From Agroathelia rolfsii (lineage: Eukaryota > Basidiomycota > Agaricomycetes > Amylocorticiales > Amylocorticiaceae), in the NCBI GenBank assembly GCA_018343915.1, contig JABRWF010000005.1:1275001-1339000 (forward strand): a stretch of DNA of 64,000 nt, given 5' to 3'. The stretch's first letter is position 1, and every line of letters starts with the position of its first letter. The notes beneath the pieces are model-generated. The model made no database searches, was not told the origin of the DNA, and saw nothing but the letters and a program-made list of their open reading frames with translations. This document shows positions 39,045 through 51,400 of the stretch, piece by piece. The translations under genes were made by a program, and so were the position numbers.

Positions 39045-41048
39045 ATGACCGAATCAGTGCGCGAGAAGTACGACAAAAGTGTTGACGGCTCGCCTGATAA
39101 TACCACTGCTATCCTTCAGCGCAAGGGTCTCGCCGCTCTGTATTATCACCCCACAGCGCAGATCGTAATGCTTGGCTTTGTGTGCTTCATGTGCCCCGGT
39201 CTTTACAACGCCCTCAGCGGACTCGGTGGTGGTGGCCAAGTCACGCCAACCACGGCCGACAATGCAAGCTCGGCCTTATACGCCACTTCTGCATTCATGG
39301 CATTCTTTGGAGGGTAATATTACAAGACAGGGTCTATAAGCTCCATCATCGGCATGTCTATTGACACTTGTTGAACAGGTCTATCAATAACAAGCTTGGA
39401 TCTCGCTTGACTCTGTTGTTGGGAACAACCGGATATCCTCTCTACATCGGTTCCTTCCTGTTTGTTTCCATCTATCACCGAGGAACAGTATCTCATAAAG
39501 CGCGCAATCCTAGTGCATTGAATAATCATCCCGGCGCTGACGGTTTCGTCATTGCAGCCGGCACCATTCTTGGCATCTGTGCTGGTTTACTTTGGACAGC
39601 GCAGGGTTCGCTCATGCTTGCCTATCCTATCGAAAGTATGAAAGGAAGATACATCAGTATCTTTGGGGCTATTTTCAACCTCGGTGGCGTTGTTGGAGCT
39701 GCCGTAACTTTAAGACTCAACTTTCACTCTACTGCCAATGCCGGTATGTTTCATCTGATACAAAGCGTGTGCAGAGTTTAAACCCCTTTCATAATAGAGT
39801 TGGAAATGGCACCTATGTATTCTTTATTCTTTCTAAATGTATCCGAGTTGCTGAAACGCTTTTCATCACACTTCTCCGGCTTGAATCGCATTCCTTGTGC
39901 TTACGTTGATTGCCGTCGTAGGTGTACCGATATTAAGTATTTGGTAGACTCAGCAAGTGTCAATCACGTTATGCAGTGCATCCCGATGACCATGGCCAAT
40001 CCCGACAAGATGTACCGTGTCGATGGAACGCGAGTTGTCACAGCCGCCCATTCTTCGTGGAAGAAGGGGCTCTTGGGCCTTTGGATCACTCTCCGTACAG
40101 ATCCTATGATCATTCTTCTATTCCCTTTGTTCTTTGCTAGGTTTGTTCTAACTACTCATCAACCATACATGATCATTGATGTATACCATGATTAGCAACT
40201 ATTTCTACACCTGGCAGTTCAGTGACTACAACGCAGCGCTCTTTAATATCGTGTGTAGTTCGACATTCATCACTGCTCTTGTAATCTAATCACTCATGTC
40301 TATATAGCGCGCCCGCTCCCTCAATAGTTTCATCTACTGGACTTCTCAAATCGTTGGCTCCGCCGCAATTGGTATTCTTCTCGATCAAGATCGCCTCAGA
40401 CGCCGACTCCGTGCCTTTGCTGGATGGACTATCTTGTTCGGCATGGTATGGATCGTTCACATTTGGGCATAATTCTATCAAAAGTTCGTCTTTTCCGTGC
40501 TGAACGCTACGGAAGTGTTTTCCTTACATCGCACTTCCAGAGATTATACGCGTGAGTCCGTCGATCCCAAGCACTACAGCAGGATGGACATCTACGATAG
40601 TGATTATCCCACCCACATTTGGCTCTACATCTTTTGTGGCCTTCTTGATTCAATGTGGCAGACAACTGCATACTGGCTCATAGGCGCCATGTCAAATGAC
40701 CCGGCAAAGCTCGCTTATCTGACCGGTTTTTGTACGTCGCTTGTCTCGTCTCTTCCCTCCAAGTTGACCTCTCTTCAGATAAATCGATTCAGTGCGCTGG
40801 TGGTGCAGGTGCTTGGCGCGCTGACGGGGTTGGCCTGCCGTGAGTGCATCACATTATAGTGTAGTGGTATCATTGAAATAATCCTTCACATAACTATGGC
40901 TCTTGATTTTCTTTGGTCTAGCTACATGAACGGATTCATCTCTACTTGGGTCCTTTTGGTTGTTGGTCTACTCTTTGTGTTCCCAGTAGTTTACTTACGT
41001 ATCGAAGACCACACGGGTCAAACTGATGAGGCCCCAGTGTGCGTCTAG
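39045..41048 (+). CDS. UNC93-like MFS transporter (DUF895)
   Basis: Polytopic membrane protein of the fungal UNC93-like branch of the major facilitator superfamily. Exons 39045-39313, 39379-39459, 39514-39743, 39800-39816, 39885-39917, 39977-40140, 40196-40250, 40308-40445, 40485-40731, 40779-40839 and 40922-41048; 473 residues. Family marks: MLGFVCFMCPGLYNALSGLG, GYPLYIGSF, GFVIAAGTILGICAGLLWTA, MANPDKMYRVDGT, NYFYTWQFSDYN, RARSLNSFIYW, YKSIQCAGGAGAWRADGVG. Substrate unknown. The intron 39817-39884 has no AG at its 3' end although the 33-nt exon after it (a helix segment starting IAFLVLTLIAV) is clearly conserved. The 39-nt intron 40446-40484 is the weakest junction otherwise. Confidence 0.85.
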
Positions 41049-42177
41049 GATCTTTTTGGCCCCTACCTTATTGTATAGAGCTAGAACTCATGGATTTTAT
41101 GTCTCATAGTGCTGAACTCAGCCAAGAAACATAGCCTGAGACTTTCCTAGTAGTATAAGAGAATGTAACGACTTTCAAGTTAGGGTCTTTCTGTTTGATT
41201 AAGTGCTTGACATAGTAAATAGAAAAAATGACTTAGCCCCCTACTTAACAAAACGTAAGATATAAATTATTCCTAGAAATTGCTTTAGAAAAAATACGTT
41301 GTTTGATATTGTGACGGAGAAGGCGATACCAGTCTCAGTGCTATGACCTCACTATGCTACAGATCTGGACAAGCAAAGGCAACAATTCAAATTTCTCAGC
41401 CAAAAATCTATTTTTAATAAAGCAAACTTGGGACTGAGCTCCTAAAGGCGGAATACGCTCAAAAATTCACTTCCAAAGTTTTTCCGACTACTTTTTGACC
41501 GCCGCCAATTTTTTTGCAATATATATAGTAGTTTTTAGGGAAGATTTGTCTCACACAGCGGATTTAGCCACCACAAGTCGCTGACTTTACCAAGGTACAC
41601 GTGACCTTCTCCGCTTCTGATTGGTTACTTCCTGGGTAAAAGCAACGACTTTTTGTGTGAAAAACCAAAGTGTCACACGGTATATTAGATTCGCAAATGA
41701 TCTTAAAACAGCGTTTAAAGTTAATGTAACCAATCATATTACTTATTCAGGCAGTCACATGCTGCTCTTAATCACATGATGTGCTTGCGCAGCCACTTCT
41801 GTTATTTCTGGTGGCTATTTTATTTCATCATGTGCTATAATACTAATTTAAATTTTATTTTATTAGCACCATGCTGCTTGCAAAGGCTAAAAACAATTTT
41901 TACTAAAAAATTATCCATTTTTTCGACCGCCGCCAAAATTTTAGGACCTTGGAATTTTTTTGTCAGATTTAGAAGGTATAACTAATACCACTATAACCAG
42001 CAATTGAAAAGGAGTCGATTGTGCCGGTTTTCAAGAAACATCCTTCCTTTTTCGGGACATAGGCCGGAATTGTTGCTTTTGCTTGTCCGGAACTATAGTA
42101 GAAACAAAACAACATCGGCCACTTCTTGAAAGTTCCATTCCGGGAAACTGCTTTCTGTTGGCGACTGCAATAGCATC
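41049..42177. repeat. AT-rich intergenic region with short direct and inverted repeats
   Basis: Non-coding. GACCGCCGCCAA, bordered by T and A/T runs, occurs twice in the same orientation (41497-41508 and 41935-41946, about 440 bp apart). Between them is an 11-bp inverted repeat, TGATTGGTTAC at 41618-41628 and GTAACCAATCA at 41726-41736. This could be the remains of a small transposon or solo repeat; no coding remnant or target duplication is visible. The last part is the MET18 promoter. Confidence 0.4.
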
Positions 42178-45100
42178 ATGTCCGAGGATTCAGATACACT
42201 CATCCGAACATGGATGGCATCAGGCGAAAGCGAGCAAATTAACCAACTTGTTTCAGGTAGTTTTTTTTTCTTGTTGGTGAACGGGCCATACTCATGCCCG
42301 TAGGCATATCTGATGGACGGATCACATTATTGGCGATCGTGAAAGGACTTGGGGAGTATTTGACCGCAGAGGAAGATGAGGCGCGAGCCAAGGGTCAGCA
42401 GCTCATACATTCATCTACATTCCTCCCGGCTCATGTACCCAGCACTCAGGTGTCGATCTTCTCTCGCAGGTGTTGCAAGATTGTCCACCCGAAAAGATTA
42501 ACGCTCAAGCCAGTAAATTGTTTCATATTAATCTTTATATATCCCTGTGTAACAAAAACTGTGGTAGCCCGCGTATTGACGAAGTTTCTTTGCGGAAAAC
42601 TGGACGATCCTCAGACCGTAGTACCCGCATTGAAAGGTCTCTTACCGTTGGTCTCGTTACCGACATTCTCATCTAGTGATGTTGTCGAAACCCTTCATCA
42701 GTAAGCTTGGAAAGTTGATATGACTGTGACAGTTTTACTGAGTAATTAACCAGGATCTTCAAGGACGTCAAGATGAAAGCTCTGGAACAGTCCGCACGTC
42801 AAGTAGTGTACACAATTATTGATACTTTCATGTCCCAGTACAGAGATGGTACGTGTTCAGCTCTTAGAGTAAGATATAGCTAAAAAAACAGGTAATGCAG
42901 CCCTTAAGAAGATGGGCGATGACCTCGTGTCAAGCTACTCCTCACTAGCCGATGGAGAAAAAGATCCTCGCAACTTATTGTTGACGTTTGCAATCAGCCG
43001 TGTCATTTCAATAGAATTTGACATATCAAACCAAATCGAGGTATTTCTCTATTCGTTATAGCATACTATATACAGATATCTGAGAATTAGACAGTCCATG
43101 TTCAACATAATTTTCTGCTATTTCCCGATTTCGTTTAGGCCTCCGCCAAACAGCACAATTTCCATAACCGCCGAAGATCTGCGAACTGCGTTAAGGTAAT
43201 TTCTTCTTTAGCGAAATTATATGCTTCTGACTAGATCTCCAGACTTTGTATGTCTGCTAACCCGCTTTATGGCCCTATGGCAATACCTCTCTTTTTGGAA
43301 AAGTTGGCAACGGGATCTCCGGCAACCAAGGTAATGTTTTACCAATATCCTATTGAACGCTTGTTAGCTAATTCTCTGAGAAGGTTGACACGCTCCAAAC
43401 ATTATCAGTGTGCTTACCTGTGTATGGAAAGGGAATTGTATCTGACTCAGCTAAAAAGATCTGGAATTCCCTTAAGCTAGAGGTTGAGCTTCACAATTCA
43501 TCTGATATCTGATTCAATATTCTAACATTTCTCATAGGTATTCCAACCAACCAATTCTGAGGCTGAACAAGAAGCTTTGACTACAAGTCAAGTCCTTATC
43601 AACACATTGTATGGTTCTGATGATGCCAGTGAGGAAGTCAAAGAGAGGGAAGACAATATTCAAGGCCTAGCTCGTGAAGCATGTCAGGAATGTATTACTA
43701 TTCTTGGAGAGCCTGAGAAGAGTCAAGCTAGACCGGCAAGTAAGGTTCTGTGCGCACTCATCGACACGACAGGTTGGCATTTTCTATATTCATAACAATC
43801 GGTAGTATCTGATAATTTGTTAAGATCTCGTATCGCGCTATGTTTGTTCGCAGGTCATTCCGCACTTTATTGCTCTTTTCCGCGATCCAGCCGAGTCATC
43901 GGTGCGCGCCGTCACGATTATGCTGCTTGGGGAGATCATCAAGGCCGCACGCGATTCTTGGGGCAAACGGAAATCCACAACATCAAATCCACTATTAGCA
44001 TTCAAAGAAGACATACTGGCCGTATTAATTAGTAGCCTGAAAGTATCCGACTGTCGATTATCAGCTATTGCAGGCATCAAAGCATCCGTAACTGTGCCTT
44101 CTCTCTTCACTAACTCAGAGGTTGGTTATATTGTTACATCTACGAATGAGCTATTGCAGGATGAGACTGTTGAAGACGAGGACATTTGGTTGGTTCCATT
44201 CGTCAATACGTTCAGCTATCAGGCTTAACCCAATGAATAGCGATGCGGGTCTCGAACTACTCAAAACGATCGCTGCTGAATCTCCCCAACACATCATCGA
44301 TCAGACCCTCCCAGCACTTCTCAGCGCTCTACCTGACAAACCATTTGGATATGATAAAATGGTAGAACGTCGAAAGATCTGGCGTGCATTGGATGCTCTT
44401 TCCAAACTCTGTGTCCAATATGAACTGTTTGAAATCCTTGTCGTAAGGTTGTCAACAAAGCTCGAACTAGTCTTTTCAGACATATATGCATCTGATGAGG
44501 ATGCACAATCGGCGGCAGCATATGCTCACTCTATTCTGACAACCCTACATACCGTTCTCTCTGAAAAAGTAAAAAGAGGAGATAAAGATGTGCCTAAGTA
44601 TTTTGACCGTCTCGTGCGGAGGATGTTTTACCTTTTCGTACATTCGGTTGCTATACATGATTGGAGATTCATGGCGGGGACAAATCCCAGAGTGATCGAG
44701 CAAGGAGCACAGATAACAAGCATCATTACTCAGACACTTTCTATTTCGTAAGTATCGTATTTTCTTGAATTGTCTATCTCTCATTTATTCATTTTATCCA
44801 TCAGTCAGCAGCAGTCAGCGGCGGATGCATTGTTCCCTGCCTTTCTTAATGGTCAGTGGTCCAACATAGCCGAAGGGCCCCAAAACAGTCCGGCAGACGC
44901 GGGTCTTGGACCGTTTTCGGTGAGTGACACCCCAAATATGAGTTGGCCCTTTAATTCTGAAAACATCTTAGCCGGGAGCGTCGATTGCCGTGAAGAATCT
45001 TGTTATTCTCTTGAGCTCTTTTTTCGTGACGCTTGATCAAAAAGTGAGTAGTACGAATTCTATTGTTCCGAGTAAAAAAATATTCTAAACTAATGAAAAA

Positions 45101-46537
45101 AAAGGTCCAAATCACGGCTGTCCCTATCGCAGACTTTTTATCCTTACTTCTCACGTGGTATATGACAGAGGCTTCCGATGGCATACAACAAAGCGCCGTT
45201 TTCCATCTACTGTCAACAGCACTGAACAAATGGCCAGATGGTTAGCCAAATTCATAACGCTGTCTTCATTCGATTCATGATCACATTGTCTTAATAGCTT
45301 GCGAAAGTCTCTTAGCCCATGGACTTGAAGATTTCTGGAGAGATCAGATAGCATCTCAAGCCACTCCCTTGGATAGCCGCAAGAAGAGTATTGAGCTGTG
45401 GGTTTGGGTAGGTGTTCATCTACTTCCTGTCCCACAAAACAAAAAACATGTAATATTTCTATGCCCTGGTGATTTACATCTCTGTAAAAGATCACAAAAT
45501 CACTGGTGATCCGCAACCACCCAAGCGGCGTTCAATTTTCCGAACGACTTTTCCGTCTTTTTAACGATGAAAGCATTTCATGGGATGCAGCTAGAGCTGT
45601 TGGCGATGTTGTACGGCCAGACAGCACCTTGACTAAAAACAATCATGCAGTCATCAAGGTCAGATCACTTAGAATACTCAACAATGACTTCTCTGACATT
45701 GTGTTCCAGGTACTATACGCCCAGAAGTACTTCAATCGGACCATCGCGCAGATTAAGGATGGATTCGGATCCCATGGAAGTAAGGGTTTGACTCCTGTTC
45801 TCTCCTTTAAGTCGGTGACATTAATTTTTGAACACTCCAGCGTCTTCCAAAGGATCAGCTTATTTGGTTGCTCTAGCATCTTTGATAACAAGCATCCCTA
45901 CGGTCATTTACTCAAATGAGCTCTCTTCAGTGCGTATCTATCCCTTGTTGGAGAGGGAAAAAAAGAAAATTGCCAAAGCTCTATTTCTAGCTGATACAAT
46001 TACTTCTTCGAGGGCTAGAATTGCCTGATGCTAACATACGAGCCGACATTATCCAAGTCTTCATATCGGTCGCTGATGGAGGAGACGCCATACATCGCAT
46101 CGTCTCTGAGCATGCGAATACTTTGGTCTCGGCTATGCTGCTCAACAGCGGATATAGAGATATGCCACAACCCGTATGTTTGGCATCGCAGCTCTTGAAT
46201 TCAACTTTGTAGATTGATGTTGCGTAGTACGTTCGCATATTGGCGCTGCGTTATCTCGCCCTACTTCCAAGTATAGTAAATTATGATGTACTTCACCCGC
46301 AAAGAGCCTTGGTCCTTGGACAATTGGGACAAATCGTCGACGACCCCAAGAGAGACGTTAGAAGAGAAGCAGTCGATGCACGGTAAGTGCTCATTCTTTG
46401 TCAGCTGCCAATTTTTTTTAGTTACTAACCCATTCGATTCATTCAGGACGATATGGTACAAATATCATACTTCTCTGTCTTGTGTATTTGAGGCTCATTT
46501 AAACTGCATTTCTAGGTATCAATACAGCGCAAAATAA
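42178..46537 (+). CDS. MET18: MET18/MMS19, cytosolic Fe-S protein assembly factor
   Basis: HEAT-repeat scaffold that delivers Fe-S clusters to DNA polymerases, helicases (e.g. XPD) and other targets. Exons: 42178-42256, 42304-42393, 42450-42512, 42568-42700, 42754-42848, 42892-43040, 43095-43195, 43243-43330, 43384-43482, 43538-43772, 43825-44188, 44223-44747, 44805-44919, 44972-45043, 45105-45240, 45298-45407, 45491-45658, 45710-45779, 45841-45929, 45991-46173, 46228-46382 and 46447-46537; 1069 residues (yeast 1032). Family marks: LLAIVKGLGEYLT near the N terminus, FCYFPISFRPPP, MAIPLFLEKLATGSPATK, SEVGYIVTSTNELL, LLLRGLELPDANIR and the C-terminal LRYLALLPS with DDPKRDVRREAVDAR. The junction 44188/44223 implies a 34-nt intron. 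The last exon may be spliced differently, ending at 46567. Confidence 0.9.
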
Positions 46538-46748
46538 AGCTAGAGCAACACGTCTGAATTCTGCATGACAAAAAAGGGAAAAAGTGCGGGTATTGTAACT
46601 TTGTGGTAGAGACATAAGCAAAAAAGGAGAATAGCTAAATGTAAGAATACTAGAATAACGAATAAACTATCCCTCCTTGTAGAAAAAAAATGGTGAGAAA
46701 TTATTGATTGCGAGTTAGTAATGAACTGTAAGAGGGTAGTGGGTTTTT

Positions 46749-47933
46749 TTATGACGCTGCCATGATCGCCTGCGTTCTCGCGTTGGTTTCTGCTAGGGCT
46801 TTGTTCATCTCGGCTAGGTGCTCTTGTACCAGTCTCCGTACATCGGGACGAATCCATCGCTCAATCTTTCCAACGCTTCGTTCGGTGCTCTCAAACTCGT
46901 TTTTCCATCCGCCAAGGGTGTTTTTGACAGCGCGAATTTTGCGTCCTGCCTCGGTTGTCGACGCGCCGTTGACTTGCACTTGCTCACTTAGTGTTGTCAG
47001 GGACGATACAACCGACGTGGTGAACGCGCGTAAATGAGCGAAATGGGGAAGGGTTTTACTCGGCGTGATGGGCCCCTGGACTGGTGGCATGCTAGGGAAC
47101 GTATCTTCTTTCAAGATTTGTGACGAGTCGGCCCTGCTGTCGACATCCTCTCCATCTCCTAAAGTGCGATGATCTGGATCGACCTCCCAGTCGGCGGACG
47201 TCGGTGTGGGTAGTGGCTCCTCCGTTACCGGTTGCAACGAGAAACGACGATTTGGACGTGGTAAGGTGTCTGATGTTGATGGATTGTCAGACAGATCGTC
47301 CGCTGAGGGAAGCTGTTCCAAAGTCCCTAGCACATCGTCGGCACCGACTTCTGCGGACATCTTCCTAAACTCTCGTTCATACCCCAGCAGTTCCCTCACT
47401 TGTTCCTCCCGATCTCGTGCTGTTTCGTTGATACGGCGTATGACCTCGCTGGCTAGTGTCTCAAGCGAGGGTTGTGCGTTTGCGCCTGCATCACCGTCCA
47501 GGCGACGTAAATTGGATAAGAACCTGTCCGTTGACTCGAGGTCGCGTGCAAGGATGTCCATGGGGCTTTGATCACGTCTAGACGATGCGGGCGAAGCAGG
47601 ACCTAGGACGGCGGGGTCATCTTCTGAGGCATTAACATCCTGTACGACGTGTGGATCCGCCTCAAACGTGGCGGATTGATCTGGTTCATTGAAATCGTGA
47701 GTGGGACGTGGTCCATTAGCTTCGAGAGCTACGACGGCATCATCGTCAATGCCTTCCGCGCCTTCGTCGTAATCGATTCCAAACTCTTCTGCCAATGATC
47801 TGGAAGCAGCACTCGGTTCTGGCATAAGAGCAGCAGCGAGTTCATGTGCTAGTGAGTGCTTCCCTGGGGATACATCGTCGTCGATCTGTTGTGCAAGACT
47901 CGAACTCTTAATAGTAGCCGACGATCGTCGCAT
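46749..47933 (-). CDS. Unrecognised acidic, helical protein of 394 residues
   Basis: Single-exon open frame with strong coding character. I do not recognise the family. The N-terminal third is acidic and Ser/Ala/Asp-rich (HELAAALMPEPSAASRSLAE, DDDAVVALEA). The middle has a helical, probably coiled-coil stretch (ILARDLESTDRFLSNLRRLD and INETARDREEQVRELLGYER). A disordered Pro/Thr/Ser-rich linker with LPRPNRRFSL follows. The C-terminal ~120 residues are predicted helical and basic-acidic (FAHLRAFTTSVVSSLTTLSE, ERWIRPDVRRLVQEHLAEMN) and end TQAIMAAS. No signal peptide or membrane helix. The pattern would suit a scaffold or adaptor protein. Convergent with MET18. Confidence 0.7.
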   Translation of the reverse strand: MRRSSATIKSSSLAQQIDDDVSPGKHSLAHELAAALMPEPSAASRSLAEEFGIDYDEGAEGIDDDAVVALEANGPRPTHDFNEPDQSATFEADPHVVQDVNASEDDPAVLGPASPASSRRDQSPMDILARDLESTDRFLSNLRRLDGDAGANAQPSLETLASEVIRRINETARDREEQVRELLGYEREFRKMSAEVGADDVLGTLEQLPSADDLSDNPSTSDTLPRPNRRFSLQPVTEEPLPTPTSADWEVDPDHRTLGDGEDVDSRADSSQILKEDTFPSMPPVQGPITPSKTLPHFAHLRAFTTSVVSSLTTLSEQVQVNGASTTEAGRKIRAVKNTLGGWKNEFESTERSVGKIERWIRPDVRRLVQEHLAEMNKALAETNARTQAIMAAS

Positions 47934-48443
47934 GACTGCTAGTGAAAGAGATGAATGTGTGAAAGCAGAAGTGTAAGTGTATAAGTGTCTATTTCCAGTC
48001 TACGACGGTCCCAGGAGCATCTAATAGTGGAGAGACTGTCTCTCAATGGCTGTTGTCGGCGTAAATGCTAGTGAGTATGTGAAGTTACTATAGTGACTCG
48101 GATACTTGGATTCCTGAGGTGGCCTAGTCGAGGCGCAAGTGTACGGTACCGGAAGCAATACTGGCATCTGGTCATTCACGCATTTAGACGTGGCATTGTC
48201 TTGCAGACAACTCCCACAAGCTTCAAGTTTTAATGAACTGTCAATAGTCGATCCACAGCTGGGTGGATCTGTATCATTTCTTCGGCGGTGGCTGTGTGCA
48301 AGCATTGTATAATTAAGTTGAAAGAGGCATATTACAGGTAAGACAGAATAATAATTAAGAGTTGCTCGAAAAGAAATACGTAAACTCTAGATACCATGCA
48401 AGCAAGCCTACCAGTATGCTTGTAGGTTTGCAAGGATGATACA
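47934..48443 (-). other. Intergenic region between the 394-aa gene and the CLC gene
   Basis: About 510 bp. An open frame of 94 codons at 48021-48305 (minus) shows no domain; it could be 5' leader of the 394-aa gene. A CTAGCAG before the ATG at 47933 might be the end of a 5'-UTR intron. Confidence 0.35.
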
Positions 48444-51400
48444 TCACTGCTGGGAGTGATCTTGAGCAAGCGCCGCAGTATGTGGGAAATGCCTATTAAG
48501 GAGCGCAACAATATCACTTTTTGTAACCAGCCCCACCAATCTGCCTTGTTTAGAAAAGAACAGGTGTCGTAAATTCTAGAAGCCCGATTAACAAGAGTCG
48601 TATACAAGCAAATATAGGTCATTTTACCATGCGCTGGAACATCCGGACGACGAGCTCCTGAGGAACATCTGGCCTGAGCTGCATGCTTGTCTCTTCCAAT
48701 AGGTCGCTAAAATCAAGGTAATTGATACCATCTTCAGGTCTCAGTCGCTTGAAGACGCAGCGTTGAGAGTCGTCCATGTTTTCAGGGGCGCGATTTGCTT
48801 CTAGAAAACTAAGTCGATGCAACAGTGTCGCTGTGTAATGGATGCTCACCAATTCCTGCACTCAGCTTGTCCGCCGTTACATACCCAATTAGAAGCTGGT
48901 CATCTGAAACTACAGGGAACCCATGAAAATGGTTCTCGTCGAGGAGTAGTTCTGGCGTGTTTGAGTTTAAGACGACTTATTAAAGAAGCCTTCAGAACAT
49001 AAATCAACATACTGAGTTCATATATTGTCAGGCTTCCGTTATCTCTGATGACTACAAGTTGACTTATAGGTCGCATGATCGACTGAGCAGTTTCCCCTAG
49101 GTCGTGATAATCCACAGGTGGAAGCCAAGGGTAATGCCTAAGAGCAATCCAGGCAGGATAAATGCCTTCTTTATTTAGTGCGTCACCGACCCATTTTGCC
49201 GTCATTACTGATATCATGATAGGCAGTACGTGGGATAGAGCACCAGTAAGCTGTGGACAAGGTTTGAACATGATCGACTCCAATTCGTGTGAATTAAACT
49301 GTAGTGTTCGGGCTGACCTCGAATAAAATGACAACCAATGAAACTAGGCACAACATATCAGTTCTGATAACCCGACTCTCAGGGGTCTGCTTACTTGTCA
49401 TTCTGGTTACGCCTCCTAGCATGGCAGCGGAGCCAATTACAGCATAGAAACCAGGTGAAATACAAGGGACTGTCGGATCTGGAGGACAAGAAGAGAAAAA
49501 CCACGCGCCCGGCAGCGCTCGGTGAAGCCACTGCCTGCAGATTACTGTTAGTCACATGTCTCAATAATCGAGTATAGTATCGACCAACATGAGCAAACCA
49601 ACTGCGCGACCCAGTGATGCACCAATGCTGCCAAATGTTTAACAAACGACCTCTGATAATAAATAAGATTATATCATGCTTACGCAATAGAAGGCAAGAA
49701 TATGCCTGCGGGTATCTGGACTTGTGTTTATAATAATAATGTTACCAAAAGGAAGAGGTGTCTTACCGCCATACCGAAAGCCCAAGCTGTCAATCCAAGC
49801 TTAACGAATGCCGTTATTAGTAGAAGGAATATATTCTCCAATGTCGCAGTTGGACTGAGATAGTAATTTAAACTGGAGAAACACAGCATAGAAATTATTC
49901 TTACTTGCATAGTCCGTGATAGTCCATCTTGGTCGGGTCGCACTCCTGAAAGAGATAAGATACGAGTTCGGACGATTGTACTCTACAAGCAACACGTAAG
50001 AATAGTTGTATCTCCAAATTCTATTGAGGCACAAAAACCTTGTGAAAACTATCTGTTGAAAAGAGTAAGCGTTACGTTCAGATCCATGGCGTCTCACTCA
50101 CAAGATAGCTGATGGCCGCAGTCACTCCACTTGCTACTATTACTTCCAAGATAGGCCAGTTATTTAGTATGCTGTGTCTCCGAAATATGGCAATATTGAT
50201 ATTGAGTCTAATGAGAGCTGAACCAAGAATTCCCTAATTCCATGATTTTAAGCAGACCGAAAGAGGAGCCAACGAAGTAGGATTACCCCAAGGATTCCCA
50301 GTATCGACCAAGGGATCTATTGGACCATGTCAGAGTTGTGAATTTTCTTGTATAGTTAACCTAACCAATTCAAATGATCTCCATGCGTCGCTGACGCTTG
50401 TGACCTATAGAGCATAAGCCTTCTAGAGTCCCAAGGAAAAAGTCAACACGCTCACTTGAAATAACACAAGCTTAGAGGTCCTAAGAGGATTGATCCATTG
50501 TAATGTCATAGCTGCGATGACCGATGTGACAAAGCCTCGCCACATTACGTCGCCCTCATTGGCAAAAGTATCAAGTTCTAGATATACAATTAGTAAAGAA
50601 AGTTCGAAGGCTGTCATACGACATACCTTCCAAGCTGAAAAGAACGCCTCCCAGAGGACTACCGAAAGCGACGGATACGCCGGCAGCTGCAGCTGCAGCA
50701 AGTACCTGCCTCTTGAATGCTGAAGTGAATCATTAAGAAAAGATGCACCCGAACCCGCATCAATCAACCAGACTTTACATTCGTCTTTTCGAAATTGTTT
50801 AAAACGATTGAGTAGGGTAAATGCCATACAACAAGCTACGTGAACCAGTGGCCCCTATGAGAAATTTGGTGAATGTCAAATCATTGTGCAAATCAAGATC
50901 CGACCTCTTTTCCAAGTGATAAACCAGAAGCGACAGCGAGCGCTAGTCCAAGTGCTTTTATGAGGAGTGTCCAAGGGGATAGAAACGCGTCAAATACATA
51001 GCCGCTCAATATCTGGGATGTATATCAGCCTCATTTATTACAATACCGACGGTATCACGAACCGCCTTGATCTCAGGAACTGAGATAGATTCATGAGAAC
51101 GTGAACATCCAGGAATGAACGCCGAGGATACTTACTTCCGGTATGAAATGCACTAGGACATAAAAAAAAAGGGAACTCATATAAGCGCCAATCTGGGGAA
51201 TGGAAAGAGGCGAACATACTACGGGGCATAAGACTTTACTAGGACAGCGGCGCTTCCAGCAAAAGCTACCTAGAGGAAACATTGGAGGTAGATGGCAACA
51301 AATAGTTAACACAGACTCACTGCAAGCATCACATAAACAGTTGTTTGAACTAATACAGAACCCAAGATAGATTGCACATTCAACCAACGACTCCAAGACA

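Noticed and set aside
48021..48305. 94-codon minus-strand open frame as a Cys-containing small protein
   Set aside because: No signal peptide or family pattern; more likely leader sequence of the 394-aa gene.
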